Of a DNA stretch of 64,000 bases, positions 16,310-23,941 are shown one piece after another. Each line of letters starts with the position of its first letter. Position 1 is the first letter of the stretch. Under the pieces are notes generated by a model. That model ran no database searches. It had not been told where the DNA came from and worked only from the letters and a program-made list of their open reading frames with translations. The position numbers and the translations under genes are program-made. This DNA comes from Oceaniferula marina (GTDB taxonomy: Bacteria > Verrucomicrobiota > Verrucomicrobiia > Verrucomicrobiales > Akkermansiaceae), in assembly GCF_013391475.1 (NCBI RefSeq), contig NZ_JACBAZ010000005.1, forward strand, positions 110,490-174,489, written 5' to 3'.

Positions 16310-17578
16310 TCAGGCATCCAGAGACTCAGGGATCTTGACGCCCTCCGGAATGTTTTTACCGGTCAGGGTCATTCGATGACCGACCATGGGGATCGGGTGG
16401 CCGGGAAGAAGCATGTTCCAGTAAACCCAGCGGAAGGCCATTTTGCCCATGTGGTTGAGCCGGGTTTCTGTGAGTAGGGACATGGGGCCGATACCGGGAA
16501 GCGGGAACTTGCCAGGCACGGGTTCCAAGTCGTAGTTAAAGTCCAGAAGGAAGCCTTTGCCGTTACCCGATTCGATGAAACAATTGGCATGCCCATCGAA
16601 TTTTTCAGGTAGTGGCTCTCCCTTGGTGAAGGCCATGATGTTTTCAATCAGAACTTCCGCTTCAAAATGGGCAACGGAACCAGCCTTGGATGTCGGAGCG
16701 TCGGTGGCATCACCGATAACAAAAATATTTTCATGGGCCTTTGACTGCAGGGTGTGTTTATCGGTCGGGATGAAGTTTAATTCATCTCCGAGCCCCGATC
16801 GTTCCACCATGGAATCTCCCATGTTTGTGGGCACCGTGACCAGTAGGTCGTAAGCCACCTCCCGTTCGTCCCATGAGACGATTTTGTGTTCTTCATTGTC
16901 GACACTCCCGATGTTGAAGTCGTTGACCACTTCGATTTGTTTTTCCTCCAGCAAGCCGCTGAGGATTTTCGAAGCAACCGGTTTGGTGAAGGCTCCGGAA
17001 AGAGGGGTGACGTAGATTAGCTCGGTCTGTTCCCTCAAGCCTCGTTTCCTGAGCCAGCTGTCGGCCAGGAAGACAAACTCCAAGGGGGCGACAGGGCACT
17101 TGATAGGCATTTCACAAATATGCATCACCAGTCTTCCTCCTTGCCACCCGTCCAAGGTTTTGGCCAGTGCCTTGGCCCCTTCGAAGGTGTAAAACTCGTG
17201 GACGTTTTTACCCCAGTCCGCTCCGGTCATCCCCTCGGTTTCTTCGGGAACCGGAGCCGTGCCGGTTGCCACGATCAGGACGTCATAGGGAAGACATTCT
17301 CCATTTTTCAAGAAGACCTGGTTTTGTTCTGCTTCAATGCGATCGACATCTGCCTCAAGATAGTCAACACCCGCTCCCACAAACCGGCGTTTGGGTTTGA
17401 CCACGTCCGACTCCGAATAAATGCCGAAGGGCATGAATAAAAAACCGGGTTGGTAGTAATGATCTCCTTCTTTGTCGACAATGGTGATCTTCCATTGTTC
17501 GAGATTCATTTTTTTTCGGAGCTGGTTCGCCATGATGGTTCCAGCTGTTCCTGCACCGAGGATAAGGATGTTTTTCAT
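16310..17578 (-). CDS. Sulfide:quinone oxidoreductase-like flavoprotein
   Basis: The 422-residue protein is an FAD-dependent two-dinucleotide-binding oxidoreductase with ILILGAGTAGTIMANQL at the N-terminus and NIFVIGDATDAPTSKAG for the second FAD contact. Cysteines in the positions expected for SQR chemistry are Cys155 and Cys161 (HICEMPIKCPVAPLEF) and Cys333 (HANCFIESG). Such enzymes oxidise sulfide and pass electrons to quinone at the membrane; FPLPGIGPMSLL and the C-terminal amphipathic segment may bind the membrane. It overlaps the ArsR stop by four bases (ATGA), so the regulator, SQR, DsrC and DsrE2 genes form one transcript. A related NADH dehydrogenase or persulfide dehydrogenase role is possible. 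Confidence 0.78.
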   Translation of the reverse strand: MKNILILGAGTAGTIMANQLRKKMNLEQWKITIVDKEGDHYYQPGFLFMPFGIYSESDVVKPKRRFVGAGVDYLEADVDRIEAEQNQVFLKNGECLPYDVLIVATGTAPVPEETEGMTGADWGKNVHEFYTFEGAKALAKTLDGWQGGRLVMHICEMPIKCPVAPLEFVFLADSWLRKRGLREQTELIYVTPLSGAFTKPVASKILSGLLEEKQIEVVNDFNIGSVDNEEHKIVSWDEREVAYDLLVTVPTNMGDSMVERSGLGDELNFIPTDKHTLQSKAHENIFVIGDATDAPTSKAGSVAHFEAEVLIENIMAFTKGEPLPEKFDGHANCFIESGNGKGFLLDFNYDLEPVPGKFPLPGIGPMSLLTETRLNHMGKMAFRWVYWNMLLPGHPIPMVGHRMTLTGKNIPEGVKIPESLDA

Positions 17579-17931
17579 TGGTCGTTTTCAGTTGTTGGAT
17601 TGCAGTCTTCCAGAAATTCGCAGCGGAGGTATTCGATCATTCTGGCGATTTTCGGATCCGCCAGCGAGTAGAGCATCTGTTTCTTGTTTCGCCGTTGCTT
17701 GACCACCCCCGCAAGTCTCAAGACCCGGAGCTGTTGTGAGATGTTGGTCATTTTACCGGCCGTCACAACTTCCGCGATCTCTTGCACACAGGCTTCCCCA
17801 TACATCAGCATGCAGACGGTTCGAAATCTCACCTTGTTCGAAAACAAATGGAACAGCCCCACCACTTTTTCACAAACTAACTGGTTATCTTCAAATTGCC
17901 TCTTGATGGCATCTAATTGATCTTGCGTCAT
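17575..17931 (-). CDS. ArsR family regulator, probable persulfide or thiol sensor
   Basis: The 118-residue protein has the ArsR winged-helix fold with recognition region TNISQQLRVLRLAGVVKQRR. It holds five cysteines: Cys20, Cys40 and Cys48 near the first helices and Cys104 and Cys110 in the last helix. The sulfide-responsive members SqrR and BigR use a cysteine pair, one near the start and one near the end, to form a polysulfide bridge; the Cys40/48 and Cys104/110 groups could do the same. It heads the SQR operon. A palindrome with arms GCATATTC and GAATATGC lies 49 bases upstream of its start. Metal sensing remains possible. Confidence 0.75.
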   Translation of the reverse strand: MTQDQLDAIKRQFEDNQLVCEKVVGLFHLFSNKVRFRTVCMLMYGEACVQEIAEVVTAGKMTNISQQLRVLRLAGVVKQRRNKKQMLYSLADPKIARMIEYLRCEFLEDCNPTTENDQ

Positions 17932-17979
17932 GGTTTCCTATCTATAGATCATCATATAAGCAATTGTTGAAATGTCTGT

Positions 17980-18000
17980 GCATATTCGAGCAGAATATGC
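17980..18000. promoter_or_regulatory. Probable ArsR operator in the divergent promoter region
   Basis: GCATATTC and GAATATGC are perfect inverted arms separated by GAGCA. The site is between the ArsR/SQR operon and the class II aldolase gene and could control both. The same ATATTC/GAATAT core, with an eight-base spacer, lies at the start of the second ArsR gene (22341-22360). Confidence 0.6.
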
Positions 18001-18100
18001 GCATTATTTTTCATTGATCTTGCTCAAAAGTGTGAACTTTCCCGATCATCTTCCATGATTTCACTTTTCTTTTTTCCTTGTCGGGAATAGGGAACCCCGC

Positions 18101-19429
18101 ATGGAGCTTAGTGAATTGGAAGCTGGGGGGCAGCTGGGGCCGATGGATCAGACCTCGGGGGCTGTTATGTATGCTGATATTTTGGCGGATGCGATTCATC
18201 GCGTGTACCGTGCGGGGATGACCACTACGTCTGGCGGCAATTTTTCTCTTTGCGAGGAGGATGGGGGTATCTGGATTACCCCGGCGGGTGTGGACAAGGG
18301 GTCTTTGGTTCCTGATGACATGGTGAAGGTTGCCGCTGACGGTTCGCTTGAAGGTAAACACCGACCGAGCTCTGAATTTCCCATCCACCGGCAGGTTTAC
18401 GAAAAGCGCGAGGACCTGGGGGCTGTGATTCATGCCCATCCTCCGGCCTTGGTCGCTTACGCTCTTGCGCGCCAGGAGCCTGATTTGGCCATGATGCCTA
18501 CGGTGTCTGAGTTATGTGGACGCACATGTTTTGCTGATTACCGCTTGCCGGGGAGTGAGATGTTGGGCCAGGTGGTGGCTGATGGTTTTGCGACGGGGGC
18601 GAATGTCGTGGTGATGGGAAACCATGGGGTGGCCGTGGGGGGGAAGGATATGCAGCAAGCATACAACCGCTTGCTGGCTGCGGAGTTTTGTGCTCAGGCC
18701 TTGCTGGATGCTCGCACACTTGGTGGAGCCAAGCCGGGCCGCGGAGATGTCTTGCCATGGTATACTCCGATACAAGTCGTCCCGGTAGAAAGCGGAACGT
18801 TTGTCCCGTTTGAGGGGCTAAGTGAATCGGCAGCAGCACGATCTGTCAGGATGGCGATGGATCGAGCGAGCAGGCAAGGTCTGTTGCCGAGGTCCTTTGG
18901 TTCGGTTTCGGCACGGCATGGTTCCGATAGCTTTGTGATCAATGCGGCGGGTGTCCCGAGAGACTGTGTCGGCGGAGCTGATACGGCCCTGATTCAGGCT
19001 GGGCAAATAGGGAAGCGAGTGCACCCTGACGAATCATGGAAGTTGCATCGTGCCATTTATGATAGCCACCCGGATATCGACTCTCTGATTGTGACTCAGG
19101 CTCCCGCAGTGATGGCACATGCACTTGCCCATGAGCGCTTGGACGTGACGACCAACCCGGAAAGTTGGGTGTTTGTCCGCGAGGTGGTTGCCTTGGCCGG
19201 GGATGCCGGAGTGGATGCCATTGTTTCGGCTTTGGGGCCGGAGACTCCGGTTGTGTTGCTGAATAACGGAGCCATGATTGTCAGTGGAGGGTCAATGATG
19301 CAGACCTTTGACCGCTTGGAAGTCTGCGAGTTTACCGCACAGTCGGTTTTACTGGCGCGCTCACTCGGTGGAGCCGTTGATATGGAGACTCAAAAAATCG
19401 AAGCGCTGCGGGAGGCCTTTTGCTCCTGA
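18101..19429 (+). CDS. Class II aldolase/adducin family protein, tandem domains
   Basis: The 442-residue protein consists of two class II aldolase/epimerase domains. Domain 1 (about 20-210) has the catalytic Glu92 in SSEFPIHRQVY and zinc ligands His111, His113 and His175 (VIHAHPPALVAY and VMGNHGVAVGG). Domain 2 (about 245-430) aligns along its length but has VTQAPAVMAH and LLNNGAMIVSG in the same places, so all three zinc histidines are lost. Family members cleave or epimerise sugar phosphates such as fuculose phosphate or ribulose phosphate; the substrate here is unknown. It is read away from the ArsR/SQR operon across a shared operator. Confidence 0.82.
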   Translation: MELSELEAGGQLGPMDQTSGAVMYADILADAIHRVYRAGMTTTSGGNFSLCEEDGGIWITPAGVDKGSLVPDDMVKVAADGSLEGKHRPSSEFPIHRQVYEKREDLGAVIHAHPPALVAYALARQEPDLAMMPTVSELCGRTCFADYRLPGSEMLGQVVADGFATGANVVVMGNHGVAVGGKDMQQAYNRLLAAEFCAQALLDARTLGGAKPGRGDVLPWYTPIQVVPVESGTFVPFEGLSESAAARSVRMAMDRASRQGLLPRSFGSVSARHGSDSFVINAAGVPRDCVGGADTALIQAGQIGKRVHPDESWKLHRAIYDSHPDIDSLIVTQAPAVMAHALAHERLDVTTNPESWVFVREVVALAGDAGVDAIVSALGPETPVVLLNNGAMIVSGGSMMQTFDRLEVCEFTAQSVLLARSLGGAVDMETQKIEALREAFCS

Positions 19430-19435
19430 GATGCA

Positions 19436-19467
19436 AACAAGCGGAAGTCTGAAGACTTCCGCTTGTT
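19436..19467. terminator. Bidirectional terminator between convergent genes
   Basis: AACAAGCGGAAGTC and GACTTCCGCTTGTT form a perfect 14-base stem with loop TGAA. It starts seven bases after the aldolase stop and faces the convergent end of the CoA-disulfide reductase fusion gene. The T-run is short on both strands, but the stem is strong. Confidence 0.65.
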
Positions 19468-19526
19468 GCTTAGGACCGAAATGGATGCTTCGGAGATCCC
19501 TCGACGGGATCTTATTGCTGTCTATG

Positions 19527-21971
19527 TTAGATGAACAAGCTGGTTCCGCTGCGTGAGGATGCTGCGAGAAACTCTGCGACGCCTCCCATCTCCACGCCGT
19601 CGATCAGTTCGTCCTGGTGGATTCCCATGGCTTCCATGGACATGGCGCAGGCAACCAGACGGGCTCCTCCCTTCACGGCATCTTCGAGCAGGCCGTCGAG
19701 GTTGGGCAAGTTTTTGGCCGCCATCCGGGATTTCATCATCCGCATGCCCATGCCCCCCATGTTCATGTTTGACAGCGGGAGCTTGGGGGTTCCCTGGGGC
19801 AGCATCATACCGAACATTTTGTCCATCATGGTTTTGCCATCCACGGCTGTTGTGCCGGGTTTGCGCAGGGCGTTGAGTCCCCAGAAGGTGAAGAACAGGG
19901 TGGCTTTTCCTCCCATCGCCAGTGTGCCGTTGGCGATGACCAGACCAGCCATGACTTTATCCATTTCCTGAGAGAAAACCACCATGGTGGTGTCGTTATT
20001 GGCGGCTCCGCCGGTGACGGGAGCAGGAAGATTTCCCTGTTCTGGAATCCGTAGACGACCCGTGACGATGCCCTTGTTGGTTTCGGCACCGAGAAATTCG
20101 TATTGATTGGCCGAGCAAAATGCCGGCAAATCGTTGGCAAAGCCTCCGTCGCTGGCCTTCACTTCCAGAATTTCACCGGCTTGGAGCTCGCTGGCGGCTT
20201 CCTTCACTTTCATGATGGGACCGGGGCAGGCGATGCCGGTGCAATCGAGTTGTTTGGCGGGGCTTGACGTCACAGGCTTGGCCTGCGGTGCTGTTGTCCC
20301 AGGGGTGTCGTTACTGGATTTGGCGAGATCTGGGTTGAGGGCCAGGCCCCCGGTTACGCTTCGGGCCTCGAAGCCATTCATCGTTAGAATCCGGCTGGCG
20401 AAGTAACTCATTTTCCCTAGGGCGCATACGGCGGTGACCGGGCGGGACTGGTCGAGCTCGTCCAGTCGGTTACGCAATTGCGAGACTGGGATGGCCTTTG
20501 CCCCGAAACTGGGGTCGAGGGGTCTTATTTTTGACATTTCGGCTGGTCGGACATCGATCAGCTGAAGCTTGTCATCCGAGAGATCCAGAGCCGGGGTGAC
20601 CAGACCGTCACGGATGTTGCAAGCGGCAAAGGCGGCGATGTTGACCGGATCTTTGGCACTGCCAAAGGGCGGTGAGTAGGAAAGTTCGACGTTGCAAAGG
20701 TCGTCAATCGTTAGTTTGCCCGTGATGGCTGTAGCGATGACATCCATGCGTTTATCGATACCATCGGCACCGACCGCGGAGGCTCCGAGAATCAAGCCGT
20801 CCGAGGTTCTCCACAGCAGCTTGAGGGTGACGTTGAGCGCACCTGGGTAATATCCTGCATGACTGTGAGCGTTGATGGTTACGGTGTCGAAATCGACTCC
20901 AGCAGCGAGCAGGCGCTTCTCGTTATATCCGGTGGTGGCGACCACCTGGTCAAACACCCGGACAATTGAAGTTCCGATGCTGCCGGGGTAGGCCAGGGCA
21001 TTGTTGCCCATGAAAATATGGTCGGCTGCGGTGCGCCCCTGACGGTTGGCAGGGCCTCCCAGAGGAATCGCGGTCCGGGTTCCGAGAATGGGGTCGAGTG
21101 TTTCGCATACGTCGCCAGCAGCATAAATCGATGGATCACTTGTTTGCTGATATTCATTGACCACGATGTGCCCCCGGGGCCCGAGTTCCAGTCCGGCATC
21201 TTTTGCGAGATCGCTTTCCGGTTTGACTCCGATCGACAAGACGACCAGTCCGGCGCTGACCGTTTTGCCGGAGTTTAATTGAGCGCTCACGAGATCATTT
21301 TCGTGGGAGAACGAGGCAACGCCGTCGCCGAGGATCAGTTCGATGCCGTGTTTTGTCATTTCTCCTTCGACGGGTGCCACGATTTCGGGATCGACCTGGG
21401 GTAAGATTTGCTCCTGAAGTTCGACGACCTGAACTTTTTTATCGATGTGGCGGAGTTGCTCAGCCATTTCCAAACCAATAAACCCGGCTCCAATGACTAG
21501 CACGGAATCTGTGGTTTCAGCTGCGGCTTTGATTTTATCCATGTCCTGCAAATTACGTAGGCTCAGGATTCTTTCGTGTTCGATGCCTTCGAGTGGAGGC
21601 ACGATCGGGCTGGCTCCCGGAGCTAGGATCAGACTGTCGTAGGAGAGCGTTTCCTCGGCACCGGTATCGAGTCGGCGCACGGTCACTTCCTTTTTCTCCC
21701 GGCTGACGGCAATGGCTTCGGTTCGAATCTGGACATCGAGGTTCAGCAGGGCTTTAAGCGACTCCGGTGTTTGTAACGCGAGCCGATCACGGTCTGCAAT
21801 TTCCCCTCCTATGTGATAAGGGAGTCCGCAGTTGGCGAAAGAAACGTCGGGCCCTCGCTCGATTAAGGTGATGTGAGCCGTTTCGCTGTGACGGCGTGCG
21901 CGTGCGGCTGCCGAGGCTCCGCCGGCCACTCCGCCAATGATGAGGATGTGTTGAGTATGGTCTGTGTTCAT
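19527..21971 (-). CDS. CoA-disulfide reductase / rhodanese / TusA / DsrE fusion protein
   Basis: The 814-residue protein joins four sulfur modules. Residues 1-450 form a CoA-disulfide reductase-like flavoprotein with HILIIGGVAGGASAAARA, the single active Cys48 in SFANCGLPYHIGG, the NAD site VLVIGAGFIGLEMAEQL and the C-terminal SYSPPFGSAKDPVN. Residues 465-545 are a rhodanese domain with Cys516 (AVCALGKMSYFASRIL). Residues 575-645 are TusA-like with Cys582 (CTGIACPGPIMKVK). Residues 660-814 are DsrE-like with Cys775 (LVACAMSME). It likely reduces CoA persulfide or disulfide and relays sulfur inside one chain. It follows an ArsR gene; ATG 21971 lies after a duplicated 16-base leader. Confidence 0.88.
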   Translation of the reverse strand: MNTDHTQHILIIGGVAGGASAAARARRHSETAHITLIERGPDVSFANCGLPYHIGGEIADRDRLALQTPESLKALLNLDVQIRTEAIAVSREKKEVTVRRLDTGAEETLSYDSLILAPGASPIVPPLEGIEHERILSLRNLQDMDKIKAAAETTDSVLVIGAGFIGLEMAEQLRHIDKKVQVVELQEQILPQVDPEIVAPVEGEMTKHGIELILGDGVASFSHENDLVSAQLNSGKTVSAGLVVLSIGVKPESDLAKDAGLELGPRGHIVVNEYQQTSDPSIYAAGDVCETLDPILGTRTAIPLGGPANRQGRTAADHIFMGNNALAYPGSIGTSIVRVFDQVVATTGYNEKRLLAAGVDFDTVTINAHSHAGYYPGALNVTLKLLWRTSDGLILGASAVGADGIDKRMDVIATAITGKLTIDDLCNVELSYSPPFGSAKDPVNIAAFAACNIRDGLVTPALDLSDDKLQLIDVRPAEMSKIRPLDPSFGAKAIPVSQLRNRLDELDQSRPVTAVCALGKMSYFASRILTMNGFEARSVTGGLALNPDLAKSSNDTPGTTAPQAKPVTSSPAKQLDCTGIACPGPIMKVKEAASELQAGEILEVKASDGGFANDLPAFCSANQYEFLGAETNKGIVTGRLRIPEQGNLPAPVTGGAANNDTTMVVFSQEMDKVMAGLVIANGTLAMGGKATLFFTFWGLNALRKPGTTAVDGKTMMDKMFGMMLPQGTPKLPLSNMNMGGMGMRMMKSRMAAKNLPNLDGLLEDAVKGGARLVACAMSMEAMGIHQDELIDGVEMGGVAEFLAASSRSGTSLFI

Positions 21972-21976
21972 GGTAG

Positions 21977-22008
21977 TTGATTGCTTTGTTGGTTGATTGC
22001 TTTGTTGG
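21977..22008 (-). repeat. Perfect 16-base tandem duplication in a gene leader
   Basis: TTGATTGCTTTGTTGG occurs twice in a row between the ArsR stop codon and the ATG of the four-module fusion gene. It lengthens the intergenic leader and could alter translation or spacing. It may simply be a recent slippage duplication. Confidence 0.6.
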
Positions 22009-22036
22009 TTATAGATGATTTGGTTTAAGAGGGCGT

Positions 22037-22342
22037 CTAAGGGTTCAGGGTGCAATGGAATGCGTCACAAAAACGTTTGATCCGTTCACTCTTCAGGTGG
22101 TAGCGCACTTCATTTCCCATCTGGCTGCCTTCCACGAGGCCCGCTTTGCGTAGCTCAGCAAGATGGCGGGAACAAGAGGGCTGGGAAAGCGGAAGCGTAT
22201 CGACGAGCTCGGAGCACCGACAGTCCGGGTGATCCAGTAAGTATTTCAACAAGGTAATCCGGGCCGGGTGGGATAATGCACTGGCAAAGGTCGCCATCTC
22301 GATGATCTCAGGATCAAATTGTTCGGTTTTTGCGAAAGCCAT
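22037..22342 (-). CDS. ArsR family regulator of the CoA-disulfide reductase fusion
   Basis: The 101-residue winged-helix protein has the ArsR pattern FASALSHPARITLLKYL and recognition helix QPSCSRHLAELRKAGLV. Cysteines are Cys41 and Cys43 (DCRCSEL), Cys57, and Cys92 and Cys97 in the tail (RFCDAFHC). As in the other ArsR, one group near the front and one at the end could sense persulfide; a metal site is the alternative. It is 65 bases upstream of the fusion gene on the same strand and almost surely cotranscribed. A palindrome with ATATTC and GAATAT arms begins at its start codon, so it probably represses itself and the fusion gene. Confidence 0.82.
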   Translation of the reverse strand: MAFAKTEQFDPEIIEMATFASALSHPARITLLKYLLDHPDCRCSELVDTLPLSQPSCSRHLAELRKAGLVEGSQMGNEVRYHLKSERIKRFCDAFHCTLNP

Positions 22343-22360
22343 ATTCTATATATGGAATAT
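22341..22360. promoter_or_regulatory. Probable ArsR operator at the second ArsR gene
   Basis: ATATTC and GAATAT form inverted arms with an eight-base A/T-rich spacer. This agrees with the ATTC-N8-GAAT layout described for SqrR/BigR-type regulators, from memory of that family. The site overlaps the start codon region of the ArsR gene, ideal for autorepression. Confidence 0.6.
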
Positions 22361-22463
22361 CGAATACTGTTTGACGAATTCTTTTTTGAAGAAATGGTAA
22401 ACGCTCGTTTGTGTTGAGTGGATCTCTATTGCCATATCCTGCCAAATCCCCTACGTTCTGTGT

Positions 22464-22976
22464 ATGGCATCTTACACAATCAAGGTATTCCTGTATGAGG
22501 TTGAGCCCGAGATCTGGCGTCGTTTCACGATACCTGCCGAGGCGAGCTTTGCGGAGTTGCACCGGGTCATTCAGAAAGCCATGGGATGGAATGATGAGCA
22601 ATCGCATCAGTTTCGTCATGGCAAGGGCAGGCACTTGGGAAATGTGATTGCCGACACCAAGGAGCAGGTGGCGCCAGGGGATGACTTTAAGGATGAAAAG
22701 GACGTGAGGATCTGTGATGTGGTTGGGCGTCGTCGCTTGCCATTACGGATGATGTATCGCTATGATTTTTACGATGATTGGACTCATGAGCTGGTGATTG
22801 AACAGAAGGGTGAGGAAGAAGATGCGCCCAAGCTTCTCGGAGGTGAGCGTGCCTGTCCGCCGGAAGATTGTGGTGGAGCCTTCGGTTATCGTGAGTGCGT
22901 AGCTGGTTTTGACGAGTGGATGGATGACGATTACGACCCGGAGGCCTTTGATCCGGATGCGGTGGAGTTAAAATGA
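22464..22976 (+). CDS. Plasmid pRiA4b ORF-3-like family protein
   Basis: The 170-residue acidic protein fits the pRiA4b ORF3 family: VEPEIWRRFTIPAEASFAEL at the start, a Q-F-H-style motif SHQFRHGKG, YDFYDDWTHELVIEQ in the middle and CPPEDCGGAFGYRECV near the end. These proteins are widespread on chromosomes and plasmids and have no established biochemical role. Although the family is named after a plasmid gene, no mobile element is visible here. The stop overlaps the start of the MmcQ/YjbR gene (ATGA), so the two are translated together. Confidence 0.82.
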   Translation: MASYTIKVFLYEVEPEIWRRFTIPAEASFAELHRVIQKAMGWNDEQSHQFRHGKGRHLGNVIADTKEQVAPGDDFKDEKDVRICDVVGRRRLPLRMMYRYDFYDDWTHELVIEQKGEEEDAPKLLGGERACPPEDCGGAFGYRECVAGFDEWMDDDYDPEAFDPDAVELK

Positions 22977-23332
22977 TGGATTTGCCGGAATTAATTGACC
23001 ACTGCTTAGCGTTGAAAGGAGTCGAGGAAACGACACCTTTTGGCCCTGATGTTTTGGTCTACAAGGTGATGGGGAAAATGTTTGCCCTGACTTCTCCGGA
23101 TGGGTTTCCCTCACGGGTCAATTTAAAATGTGATCCGGAGCGGGCAGTGGAGTTGCGGGATGAATACGCATCGATCCTCCCCGGCTACCACATGAACAAA
23201 CGGCATTGGAATACCGTTGTATTGGATGGAGGCGTGCCCGACCCTTTGATGCGGGAGCTGATTGAGCATTCGTATCAGCTGGTGGTGAAGGGCCTGACTA
23301 AAAAACGACGTGATGAGCTGGAAGAGCTGTAG
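22973..23332 (+). CDS. MmcQ/YjbR family protein
   Basis: The 119-residue protein matches the MmcQ/YjbR family, which has a CyaY-like fold and a proposed DNA-binding role. Typical features are HCLALKGVEETTPFGPDVLVYKV-type start (TTPFGPDVLVYKVMGKMFAL), VNLKCDPERAVELRDEY, and LPGYHMNKRHWNTVVLDG with the conserved H-W pair, followed by LIEHSYQLVV. It overlaps the preceding gene by four bases. The biological function is not known with certainty. Confidence 0.85.
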   Translation: MMDLPELIDHCLALKGVEETTPFGPDVLVYKVMGKMFALTSPDGFPSRVNLKCDPERAVELRDEYASILPGYHMNKRHWNTVVLDGGVPDPLMRELIEHSYQLVVKGLTKKRRDELEEL

Positions 23333-23378
23333 CGTTTTGTGTCGGGTTTGGTTCAAACACCCAGACACGGTCAATGGA

Positions 23379-23828
23379 TTATGACGGGTCCGCTGTGAAG
23401 GTCCGGTGACCGAGCAAGATCAACCTATAGCCTTTGAGCAAGGCGAGGATCCAAGGGATGAGCACAATGATGGACATGCTGAAAAAACCCATCAGGTAGT
23501 AGCCGGATGTTTCCGCTTCACTGTGAGTTTCCTGGGCGAAAGATTGCATCATTTCCTGATGCACTGAGGCAATCAAGAAGAAGCTGACGATCAGTTGAAC
23601 CCAGGTACTGGCGAGGGTGAGACGGATATGGCAGGGGATGCTGCCTTTTCGGACCCACGGGATCAGCCAAATCACCAGCAGGCCGAGGTGTATCCAGGCA
23701 ACATAATCCCACTTGGGGACGGTGCGGAAGGCGAGCGCGATCGAGATCAGTCCTCCAAAGAGATAGGTTCGACCAAAGGGTGCAGCTTTTTCGAGCTGGC
23801 TGTGGGGGATGGATGATTCGTCAGGCAT
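23379..23828 (-). CDS. Membrane protein of unknown function
   Basis: The 149-residue protein shows four likely membrane helices: about residues 20-37, 44-60, 70-90 and 108-130. The sequence between helices is polar, with HQEMMQSFAQETHSEAETSG outside the membrane. I do not recognise a family. It stands alone between the MmcQ gene, which converges on it, and the moaE end of the molybdenum-cofactor operon, so context gives no clue to function. Confidence 0.5.
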   Translation of the reverse strand: MPDESSIPHSQLEKAAPFGRTYLFGGLISIALAFRTVPKWDYVAWIHLGLLVIWLIPWVRKGSIPCHIRLTLASTWVQLIVSFFLIASVHQEMMQSFAQETHSEAETSGYYLMGFFSMSIIVLIPWILALLKGYRLILLGHRTFTADPS

Positions 23829-23941
23829 GATGGCATGGGCTCCAAGGCCGATGGAGCGACACTATCACAAGAATCGAAGTGGGCAAATCATGAACTTGGC
23901 CTGGGATGCGTCAATGATGGGGTTGGCGCCAGAGCAGCGGT

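Noticed and set aside
22464..22976. Mobile element, suggested by the plasmid name of the gene family
   Set aside because: No transposase, terminal repeats or target duplication flank the gene; the family is common on chromosomes.
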